From contig CALAOB010000023.1 of assembly GCA_937927445.1 (NCBI GenBank), forward strand, positions 1 through 29,058: DNA of 29,058 nucleotides, given 5' to 3'. Of the stretch, positions 23,112-29,058 are shown in pieces. The stretch's first letter is position 1. The number at the start of each line of letters is the position of its first letter. The position numbers and the translations under genes were made by a program. The notes beneath the pieces were generated by a model, which had not been told where the DNA came from, made no database searches, and was given only the letters and a program-made list of their open reading frames with translations. Source of the stretch: an uncultured Oribacterium sp. (GTDB taxonomy: Bacteria > Bacillota > Clostridia > Lachnospirales > Lachnospiraceae).

Positions 23112-23245
23112 AAAGACTCCTCTGCCTGCGCTTCTTTACACATCGTGCTACTTTACGAAACGCCATCTGTGATGTCCATCCTTCGATATCGTGGCCGGGC
23201 GTTTCGAAACCCCCACATCATCCGAATCACGGCTGCTGCATGTCA

Positions 23246-24145
23246 CTACATCTCAAACGCCGCGTCCGAGGCGAAGAAGATGTTGTTCTGCGGCACGAAC
23301 GGGCTGATCTCGTCGTCGCACTGCATGAGAAAGGTGTACGCGAACACCTTCTGAAAATTCTTCTGCTCACGGCGCATCTGGATCGAGTGAAGGCCACGAA
23401 GCGCCGTCACCATATTGGCGGCGTAGAGGCCACCGTCCGTGAGGCACTGGTGGAAGAGCTGCGCCGACGCCTGCATGGATGCACTCGACTTGTAGCCGAT
23501 GTACGCGTCGTTCAGGATGGTGTCATAGCGAAGCCCCGCTGAAGCTACTGCTGCACTGCGCTTCGCAACCTCTGCAATCAGTCGCTTCTCTGCCGCAGCG
23601 TTGTGTTTCTGCTCTTCCGTAGCTGATATCGTCTCCGCAGCGCTATGTGCCTCGCGGTCGTCTGCATTGGCAGCCCCCGCAGGGGCATCCGGCGAAATAA
23701 AAGTCGCGGACAGCTTCTCCAAGTACTGGTGGCCGTCGCCGACGATGACGCGAAGGCGGTCCGGATACTGCGCCTCCAGTGCGCGCAGTCCGAAATACTC
23801 CCGCGCAATCTCGACGATCGTCGGGCTCAGCTCGATCACGTCGATCGACTTCTCCGGATAATTCTTCAGAAAAAAACGAGGGTAGGCAAAACCGCCGCCC
23901 CCGATCAGCAGCACCCGCCGCGCCGCCGGATGCAGGCGGAAGGCCCACTCGAACTCGCGCATGTACTCAAACGCGAGCTCATCCTCCAGCAGCGGATCCA
24001 GATACTGCGCCGACTGCATCGCCCCATCGACGAGCAGCAGCCGCATGCGTTCCTCGTTGTAGAGCCCATCGCAGACCTCGATGGACTGCCCGAGCGGGTC
24101 CCGCGTCTTAAAAACTGTTTTCTTTTCCTTGATAAATTCTTCCAT
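23246..24145 (-). CDS. Spermidine-synthase-like SAM/aminopropyl-binding protein
   Basis: 299 residues with the spermidine-synthase catalytic fold: RRVLLIGGGGFAYPR (77-91), DVIELSPTIVEIAREYFG, VIVGDGHQYLE and YDTILNDAYIG, where the acids bind the SAM-type ligand. The N-terminal tetramer domain of true SpeE is short or missing. Homologues of this kind are often methyltransferase-like orphans, so polyamine synthesis is not certain. An Ala/Glu-rich insert at 146-204 (23534-23710) lies between the GDGHQYLE and YDTILNDAY motifs. The ribosome site is weak. It lies inside the his transcript between a Nudix gene and hisK. Confidence 0.75.
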   Translation of the reverse strand: MEEFIKEKKTVFKTRDPLGQSIEVCDGLYNEERMRLLLVDGAMQSAQYLDPLLEDELAFEYMREFEWAFRLHPAARRVLLIGGGGFAYPRFFLKNYPEKSIDVIELSPTIVEIAREYFGLRALEAQYPDRLRVIVGDGHQYLEKLSATFISPDAPAGAANADDREAHSAAETISATEEQKHNAAAEKRLIAEVAKRSAAVASAGLRYDTILNDAYIGYKSSASMQASAQLFHQCLTDGGLYAANMVTALRGLHSIQMRREQKNFQKVFAYTFLMQCDDEISPFVPQNNIFFASDAAFEM

Positions 24146-24202
24146 TTAAATCTGATTCTCGTTTTATCACACTGTAGGCACGTTTCCTTTAAAAGCCAGA
24201 CA

Positions 24203-24748
24203 TCATGCCTGCTGCGCCTTCTTCTCCGCCGCGAGTGCTTCCTGAATCCGCTTATAATGCAGGAACGCGTCGGCTTCATGCAGCGCGCGGATCTCGTCCA
24301 TCGTCGCCATGCGGAAGTCGATGGCCTCCGACTGCTCGATGGTCACGTCCGCATCCGCGAACGCCAGCTGCACGTGATAGATGTCGACGAAATAATTGTC
24401 GCCGCGCTTCAGGTCCTCGTTGCGGTAGCCGTAGATCGGCGTCCGCATCGCTGCCGGCACGCCTGAAATGTCAAGCCCGGTCTCCTCGCGCACCTCGCGC
24501 GTCACCGCAGTGAAGCTGTCCTCGCCCGCCAGCGCCCCGCCACCAGAAACCTCCCAGGCACCCGCCGCCCACTTCTTCGTGAGCGCACGCTGCGTGATGA
24601 GAAAACGCCCGTCCGACGGCCGCTCGATCAGTGCCAGCACGTAGAGCATGTACTCCCCCGCCTGCAGGAAGCTGCTGCGCGGCACGACACGCCCCGTCCG
24701 CTGCTTCTCGCCGTCATATATATCCATTCGCTCGTCTTTTGAATCCAT
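24203..24748 (-). CDS. Nudix hydrolase
   Basis: 181 residues with a perfect Nudix box, G-x5-E-x7-REVREETGL (about residues 69-91), which binds metal and hydrolyses nucleoside diphosphates linked to another group. The ATG at 24748 overlaps the TAA of hisI (TAATG), so it is translationally coupled; AAGGAG lies 8 bases upstream. The operon lacks hisE in this window. A Nudix enzyme directly behind hisI could in principle act as the missing phosphoribosyl-ATP pyrophosphatase, but that is speculation, and a house-cleaning role is equally possible. Confidence 0.88.
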   Translation of the reverse strand: MDSKDERMDIYDGEKQRTGRVVPRSSFLQAGEYMLYVLALIERPSDGRFLITQRALTKKWAAGAWEVSGGGALAGEDSFTAVTREVREETGLDISGVPAAMRTPIYGYRNEDLKRGDNYFVDIYHVQLAFADADVTIEQSEAIDFRMATMDEIRALHEADAFLHYKRIQEALAAEKKAQQA

Positions 24749-25092
24749 TATTTCCACTCCTTATAAAGTGAGTCATCGAAGCAGCTGTTGTTCCCGCGGT
24801 GGCACGCCGGCCCGTCCTTCGTTACCTGTACGAGGATCGCGTCACGGTCGCAGTCCGCTTCCATCGTCACGATGTGCTGGTAGTTTCCGCTTGTCGCGCC
24901 CTTCAGCCAGAGCTCCTGCCGCGAGCGGGACCAGAAGCAGGTAAGCCCCTTCTCCAGCGTAATGCCCAGCGACTCCCGATTCATATATGCCAGCGTCAGC
25001 ACGCGCTTCGTCTCGTAATCCTGCACGATGCACGGCACCAGCCCCTTCTCGTCAAACTTTACCTTCTCGATATCAAATGTCTCGACTGCCAT
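24748..25092 (-). CDS. hisI: Phosphoribosyl-AMP cyclohydrolase HisI
   Basis: A 114-residue stand-alone HisI, which opens the adenine ring of phosphoribosyl-AMP in histidine synthesis. The conserved EADCDRDAILVQV gives metal ligands Asp80, Asp82 and Asp84 with Cys81, and GPACHRGNNSCF gives zinc ligands Cys97 and Cys104. SGNYQHI is also typical. No HisE domain is fused. AGAGG sits 5 bases before the ATG. It is separated from hisF by 596 bases of repeats and a hairpin, so it may have its own promoter. Confidence 0.95.
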   Translation of the reverse strand: MAVETFDIEKVKFDEKGLVPCIVQDYETKRVLTLAYMNRESLGITLEKGLTCFWSRSRQELWLKGATSGNYQHIVTMEADCDRDAILVQVTKDGPACHRGNNSCFDDSLYKEWK

Positions 25093-25181
25093 AGCTTCCT
25101 CTATTAATTTCTCTCATTTATTACTATCTTTCATCTATTACTATATAGCTCACTTTACCTTTTGCTTATTCTTTTTATGTA

Positions 25182-25211
25182 AGCATAATTCATCCTTGCA
25201 CATGTTGACAA
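25182..25211 (-). promoter_or_regulatory. Possible promoter for hisI
   Basis: On the minus strand TTGTCA (25206-25211), 18 bases, TATGCT (25182-25187). The match is only fair. The leader to hisI would be about 85 AT-rich bases with no other clear feature. Confidence 0.35.
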
Positions 25212-25214
25212 TCC

Positions 25215-25580
25215 CGGTATATTCAGAAATTCAGCATTGTTTCTGTTGGCAATTCAGGTCGATCCATGAATTCAGCATTGCCCCTGTTGACAAATCAGGC
25301 TGATTTCAAAATTCAGCATTACCAGTTTGTAATGCTAATTTCCGCATTCTTCGCATATAGCGAAAAAAGTCAGAAAAAAAGCAATGCTGTTTTCCTCTGA
25401 ACTTGGTTTTGCGAAAAAACAGCAATGCTGATTTTTTATTATAGTCGATTTTGTCAAAAACGAGCAATGCTGATTTTCGAAAATCCATGCTTCTGCGAAA
25501 CCTGGTAATGCAGAATTTTCAGAAATCCATGCTTTTGTGAAACCCGGCAATGCTGATTTTCAAAAATCCATGCTTTGTGA
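25215..25580. repeat. Array of about nine 41-42 bp repeat units with an orientation switch
   Basis: The core CAGCATT appears in plus orientation at 25232, 25273 and 25314 (41-base steps). Its complement AATGCTG or a one-base variant appears at 25331, 25383, 25424, 25466, 25507 and 25549 (steps 52, 41, 42, 41, 42). Well-kept units read CAATGCTGATTTTC followed by AAAATCCATGCTT and TGTGAAACC. Units are diverged, with no conserved repeat plus unique spacer layout, so this is not CRISPR. The period is close to four DNA turns. One diverged unit contains TATAAT on the minus strand (25438-25443). Confidence 0.85.
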
Positions 25581-25592
25581 ATCAAAGTCGTC

Positions 25593-25685
25593 ACAGTTCA
25601 GCCAGGGGGGGACCCGGAGGGGCGGAAACCGAGGCCATACGTAGAGACCGTGCGAAATCAAGCCGGGTCCCCTTAGCTGAACTGT
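25593..25685. repeat. GC-rich 93-base hairpin element next to hisF
   Basis: ACAGTTCAGC (25593-25602) pairs with GCTGAACTGT (25676-25685). Inside, GGGGACCCGG (25608-25617) pairs with CCGGGTCCCC (25663-25672). The 45-base apex contains a small CGG-AAA-CCG stem. No T-run follows on either side, so it is not a standard terminator of hisF. It may be a structured RNA or a small palindromic mobile element. I could not match it to a known riboswitch or T-box. Confidence 0.8.
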
Positions 25686-25688
25686 TAC

Positions 25689-26447
25689 TCAACGTCTGAC
25701 CGGGATGCCTTCCGCCTGGAGTCTCGCCTTCAGGTCTTCGATCTTCACCTCACCGAAGTGGAAGATCGAGGCGGCGAGGCCGGCGGAGATGTCCGGAATC
25801 TCGTGGAACAGCGTCACGAAATCCTCGATGGAGCCGGCGCCGCCGGACGCGATGACCGGTACCTTCACGAGCTGGTTCACCGCCGCGAGCATCTCGAGAT
25901 CGAAGCCCTGCTTCACGCCGTCGGTGTCGATCGAGTTCAGCACGACCTCACCCGCACCACGCTTCACGCCATCCCGGATCCACTCGAGCGCATCCATGCC
26001 GGTGTCGATGCGGCCGCCGTTCCGGAACACATGATAGCTTCCATCCACACGCTTCGCATCCACCGACAGCACCACGCACTGATTGCCGTACTTCTCGGCT
26101 GCCTGGTTAATGAGGTACGGGTTCTTGATGGCACCCGAATTCACCGACACCTTATCGGCACCGCACTTCAGCACGCGGTCGAAATCATCGACGGTATTGA
26201 TGCCGCCACCGACGGTCAGCGGGATGAAAATCTGCCGCGCGACCTCGGTCAGGATGTCCGTGAAGAGCTTCCGTCCCTCGAAGCTCGCGGTGATGTCATA
26301 GAACACGAGCTCATCCGCTCCCGCATCGCTGTAGTATTTCCCGAGCTCCACCGGGCTGCTCACATCGCGCAGTCTCTCGAAATTGACGCCCTTCACCACG
26401 CGTCCGTCGCGCACATCCAGGCACGGAATAATTCGTTTCGTGATCAT
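25689..26447 (-). CDS. hisF: Imidazole glycerol phosphate synthase cyclase subunit HisF
   Basis: A (beta/alpha)8 enzyme that closes the imidazole ring using ammonia from HisH. It begins ITKRIIPCLDVRDGRVVKG with catalytic Asp11. The second catalytic Asp is in VLSVDAKRV, and phosphate loops appear as VGGGI and ASGGAGS. An in-frame start lies at 26471, but the ATG at 26447 has AGAGG 8 bases upstream and matches family length (252 residues). It follows hisA after about 130 bases without a gene. Confidence 0.97.
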   Translation of the reverse strand: MITKRIIPCLDVRDGRVVKGVNFERLRDVSSPVELGKYYSDAGADELVFYDITASFEGRKLFTDILTEVARQIFIPLTVGGGINTVDDFDRVLKCGADKVSVNSGAIKNPYLINQAAEKYGNQCVVLSVDAKRVDGSYHVFRNGGRIDTGMDALEWIRDGVKRGAGEVVLNSIDTDGVKQGFDLEMLAAVNQLVKVPVIASGGAGSIEDFVTLFHEIPDISAGLAASIFHFGEVKIEDLKARLQAEGIPVRR

Positions 26448-26575
26448 CTCTTCTACCTCTATCTTCCCCACGCGGCCAATGCACTTTCACAGGCACCGTC
26501 CGCCGCGTTCTGTCCACCAGCGCTGCATCGATTTCCCGATGTCGCCCGCCGAAGCGCCAGCTCCTTCCAGCCACT

Positions 26576-27292
26576 TTATCCTCGGGCCACCGCCAGCGCA
26601 TCCTTCAGCTCGATCGCGCCGTTATACATCGCCTTTCCGAGGATCGCACCATAGAGCCCCATGTCGCGGAGTGCGCGGATGTCCTCAAGCGTCGACACGC
26701 CACCGGACGCGGTGATGTCGATGCCGTCGAGCCGGCTCAGGCGCTCATACAGCGGCAGGTTCGTGCCCTTCATCGCGCCGTCCTTCGAGATGTCCGTGAC
26801 GATCGCGGTCTTCACACCGATGTCCCGCAGCTTCCAGAGGAAGTCAAACATATCGACATCGAGAACCTCGACCCAGCCCTTGACGGCCACCTTGCCATCC
26901 TTTGCATCGACGCCCACGGCGATCCGCTCGCCCCAGCGCCCCACCGCATCCCGCAGGAAAACCTCATCGGTCACGGCCTTCGTGCCGAGGATGACCCGCG
27001 CAACACCGGCATTCAGGTAGCGCTCGATCATCTCGAGACTGCGGATTCCGCCGCCGATCTCCACCTGAAGCTTCGTCTCATGGCAGATCGCCGCCACCAC
27101 ATCGAAGTTCGGCGTCGTGCCGTCCTTCGCGCCCTCGAGGTCCACGAGGTGCAGCCAGCGCCCGCCGTCTGCCTCGATCCCCCGCGCCGTCGCCACCGGG
27201 TCCTCGCTGTACACCGTCATCTTCTGGTAGTCGCCCTTCAGGAGCCGCACCACCTTATGGTCATATAAATCAATCGCTGGAAACAGCAGCAT
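26576..27292 (-). CDS. hisA: ProFAR isomerase HisA
   Basis: 238 residues, full length, for the isomerisation of ProFAR to PRFAR. It starts MLLFPAIDLYDHKVVRL with catalytic Asp8. The second catalytic Asp is in IVTDISKDG (about 167), and phosphate-binding glycines lie in EIGGGIRS and ASGGVS. It begins 9 bases after the hisH stop, so the two are co-transcribed. Confidence 0.97.
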   Translation of the reverse strand: MLLFPAIDLYDHKVVRLLKGDYQKMTVYSEDPVATARGIEADGGRWLHLVDLEGAKDGTTPNFDVVAAICHETKLQVEIGGGIRSLEMIERYLNAGVARVILGTKAVTDEVFLRDAVGRWGERIAVGVDAKDGKVAVKGWVEVLDVDMFDFLWKLRDIGVKTAIVTDISKDGAMKGTNLPLYERLSRLDGIDITASGGVSTLEDIRALRDMGLYGAILGKAMYNGAIELKDALAVARG

Positions 27293-27301
27293 AGTTCCTC
27301 C

Positions 27302-28018
27302 TCACAGTGCAGCAAACGCCTTCAGAATCTTCAGGCCGACAGCCCCGCTCTTTTCCGGGTGGAACTGCGTGCCATAGACATTGCCCTTCTGAACTGCAGC
27401 GGTCAACGGCACACCGTACTCCGCCGTTGCCGTCAGATTCGTCTCACAGTCGAAGGCCGCGTAGCTATGCACGAAGTACACACAGTCGCCCTCCTCGAGA
27501 TCACGGAACAGCGGACAGCGACCGGATGCTCTCGCCGGAATCTGAGCATCCTCTATATGCTCATCCGATGAGGCCGGGTCCGTCGACGAAGTCTGCTTCT
27601 CTTCGGATGCTCCCGCCGTCGCCGGATGATCGACGAAGTGCAGCGCATTCCAGCCCATGTGCGGGATGTCGAGATGCGACGGGATCACGCCCTCGATCGG
27701 ACGTACCTCACCCGGAATTAGCCCGAGGCCCTCGTGTTCCCCATACTCGAGGGAACGGTCGAACAGCAGCTGCATACCGAGGCAGATGCCGAGGAACGGC
27801 TTCCCCGTCGCTGCCTGCGCTTTCACGAAATCGAAGAGACCGCAGTCACGCAGCTTCTGCACAGCGTCACCGAACGCGCCGACCCCAGGCAGAATCACAT
27901 GATCCGCCTGCCGGATGACGTCCTGATCTGCCGTCACCACCACCTCCTCGCCAATCGCCCGAAGCGAGCTCTGAAGCGAGAAGAGATTTCCCACGCCGTA
28001 ATCGATTATTGCAATCAT
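27302..28018 (-). CDS. hisH: Imidazole glycerol phosphate synthase glutaminase subunit HisH
   Basis: A class I glutamine amidotransferase that feeds ammonia to HisF. The nucleophile Cys79 is in LGICLGMQL, and His220 and Glu222 are in QFHPEKSG. At 238 residues it is about 30 longer than usual because of a Ser/Thr/Glu-rich insert at residues 130-164 (27527-27631), between NALHFVD and CPLFRDLEEGD. The catalytic residues are unaffected. Confidence 0.96.
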   Translation of the reverse strand: MIAIIDYGVGNLFSLQSSLRAIGEEVVVTADQDVIRQADHVILPGVGAFGDAVQKLRDCGLFDFVKAQAATGKPFLGICLGMQLLFDRSLEYGEHEGLGLIPGEVRPIEGVIPSHLDIPHMGWNALHFVDHPATAGASEEKQTSSTDPASSDEHIEDAQIPARASGRCPLFRDLEEGDCVYFVHSYAAFDCETNLTATAEYGVPLTAAVQKGNVYGTQFHPEKSGAVGLKILKAFAAL

Positions 28019-28083
28019 AGTCGTCCTTTCAATCTGATTTTCCCAATCGGTTTTTCTGATACTTCCTTTTCTGGCACATTATG

Positions 28084-28127
28084 TTTCGCAATACTGCATA
28101 TCATCTATTTCATGCTGTTTTGCGAAA
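28084..28127. repeat. Inverted repeat in the hisD-hisH gap
   Basis: TTTCGCAA (28084-28091) and TTGCGAAA (28120-28127) form an 8-bp stem with a 28-base loop. ATGCTGTTTTGCGAAAAA here resembles pieces of the array at 25215-25580 (ATGCTGTTTT, GTTTTGCGAAAAAAC), so it may be a decayed single unit. The 117-base gap holds no gene, and hisB is not present here. Confidence 0.45.
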
Positions 28128-28135
28128 AATCCGCC

Positions 28136-29058
28136 TCAATCCCGGTCTTCCTTGCCAAAGCGGATATCCACGGCGCGGGCGTGGGCAGTAAGCCCTTCCT
28201 TATTCGCGAACATGGAGATCTTGTCGTAGTCCTTCTCCAGCGCATCCTTCGTGTAGTAGCTGTACTGCATCTTCTTCACAAAATCGTCAACACCGAGCGG
28301 GCTGTAGAAGCGCGCCGTGCCAGAGGTCGGCAGGGTGTGGTTCGGGCCGGCGAAGTAGTCACCGGTCGGCTCGGCGTTGTAACGGCCGAGGAAGACGGAG
28401 CCGGCATTCTTAATCAGCGGCAGGTAGTCAAACGGCTGGTCCACACATACCTCCATGTGCTCCGGCGCGATGCGGTTCGCCGCCTCGACGCCTTCGCGGA
28501 GGTCATGCGCGACGATGATTTTTCCGTTGTTGTCGATGGACGCCCGCGCGATCTCCTCACGCCGGAGCTGCACGAGCTGTACCTCGAGCTCCTGCTGCAC
28601 CGCCTCGGCGAGTGCCATGGAATCCGTGATGAGCACCGCCGACGCATTTTTATCGTGCTCCGCCTGGCTCAGCAGGTCCGCCGCCACGAAGCGCGGATCC
28701 GACTTTCCATCCGCGAGCACCAGCACCTCCGACGGACCGGCGATCATGTCGATGCCGACCTGTCCGAACACCTGCTTCTTCGCCTCCGCGACGAAGGCAT
28801 TGCCCGGGCCCACGATCTTATCGACACGTGGAATCGACGCCGTGCCATACGCGAGCGCCGCCACCGCCTGCGCGCCGCCGACCTTGAAGATCCGGCCCAC
28901 GCCGGCGACATGCGCCGCCGCGAGGATGTACGGGTTCACCGAGCCCTCCTTGTTCGGCGGGGTCACCATGACGATCTCCTCGACCCCCGCAATCTTCGCC
29001 GGAATCGCATCCATCAGCACCGTCGACGGATACGCCGCCGTGCCGCCCGGCACATAGA
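28136..29058 (-). CDS. hisD: Histidinol dehydrogenase HisD (5' end outside the window)
   Basis: The last 307 codons of HisD, which oxidises histidinol to histidine in two NAD-dependent steps. The frame stays open to the right edge (YVPGGTAAYPS), so the apparent GTG at 29053 is an internal Val. Family motifs include IDMIAGPSEVLVLAD, QAEHDKNASAVLI (catalytic and zinc residues), NRIAPEHME and GPNHTLPTSGTARF. About 120 N-terminal residues lie outside. It is the most upstream his gene seen here. Confidence 0.97.
   Translation of the reverse strand, partial: YVPGGTAAYPSTVLMDAIPAKIAGVEEIVMVTPPNKEGSVNPYILAAAHVAGVGRIFKVGGAQAVAALAYGTASIPRVDKIVGPGNAFVAEAKKQVFGQVGIDMIAGPSEVLVLADGKSDPRFVAADLLSQAEHDKNASAVLITDSMALAEAVQQELEVQLVQLRREEIARASIDNNGKIIVAHDLREGVEAANRIAPEHMEVCVDQPFDYLPLIKNAGSVFLGRYNAEPTGDYFAGPNHTLPTSGTARFYSPLGVDDFVKKMQYSYYTKDALEKDYDKISMFANKEGLTAHARAVDIRFGKEDRD

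Noticed and set aside
22659..23354. Plus-strand frame across hisK and its upstream gap
   Set aside because: It is Arg/His-rich, typical of a complement of a GC-rich gene, and hisK on the other strand is certain.
25215..25580. CRISPR array
   Set aside because: Units are diverged over their whole length, there is no constant repeat with unique spacers, orientation flips, and no cas genes are near.
25593..25685. T-box leader or rho-independent terminator
   Set aside because: No T-box core sequence, specifier layout or T-run is visible on either strand.

Overview
The window reads as an anaerobic, clostridial-type Bacillota chromosome. The evidence is gene content (OFA transporter, clostridial molybdenum-hydroxylase accessory genes, PHP-type histidinol phosphatase), strong AAGGAGG-type ribosome sites and tightly packed or overlapping genes. 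Nearly everything is on the minus strand; only a two-gene unit at 20854-21294 is on the plus strand. I saw no rRNA, tRNA, insertion sequence or CRISPR array. Species cannot be named from this.

Region 1 (1-7728, minus): molybdenum-cofactor supply. From its promoter at 7700-7728 the unit runs MobA/MocA-like nucleotidyltransferase fused to a ModE-type DNA-binding domain, SAM methyltransferase, histidine phosphatase-HD fusion, MoeA-like protein, XdhC-type factor, moaA, and a MOSC-MogA fusion. The start of a secreted protein, possibly the molybdate-binding protein ModA, is cut by the left edge. moaC, moaE and moaD proper are not in this unit.

Region 2 (7797-18585, minus): a three-subunit molybdenum hydroxylase ([2Fe-2S], Mo and FAD subunits) followed by an OFA-type carboxylate transporter, an acyl-CoA synthetase, a family I CoA-transferase and a PaaI-type thioesterase. 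The FAD subunit carries a complete GltD-like NAD(P)H oxidoreductase nested inside it. My inference is a pathway in which an organic acid is imported, made into a CoA thioester, hydroxylated or reductively dehydroxylated by the molybdoenzyme, and released with CoA recycling. The substrate is not readable from sequence. A consensus-like sigma-70 promoter with operator-like repeats precedes the operon, and a TetR-type regulator lies just upstream.

Region 3 (18867-21387): the TetR regulator, a ThiF/MoeB-type adenylyltransferase whose conserved C-terminal segment is cut by an in-frame TAA, and, divergently, a MoaD/ThiS-like carrier ending in Gly-Gly-Gly followed by a 63-residue four-cysteine protein. 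Together these look like a small sulfur-carrier module tied to the hydroxylase.

Region 4 (21386-29058, minus): histidine biosynthesis in the order hisD (cut by the right edge), hisH, hisA, hisF, hisI, a Nudix hydrolase, a spermidine-synthase-like protein, hisK and a GNAT acetyltransferase. The 596-base gap between hisF and hisI holds an array of about nine 41-42 bp repeat units that flips orientation partway, and a GC-rich 93-base hairpin element. Several enzymes in regions 1 and 4, but not the hydroxylase operon, carry low-complexity hydrophilic inserts in otherwise conserved folds.
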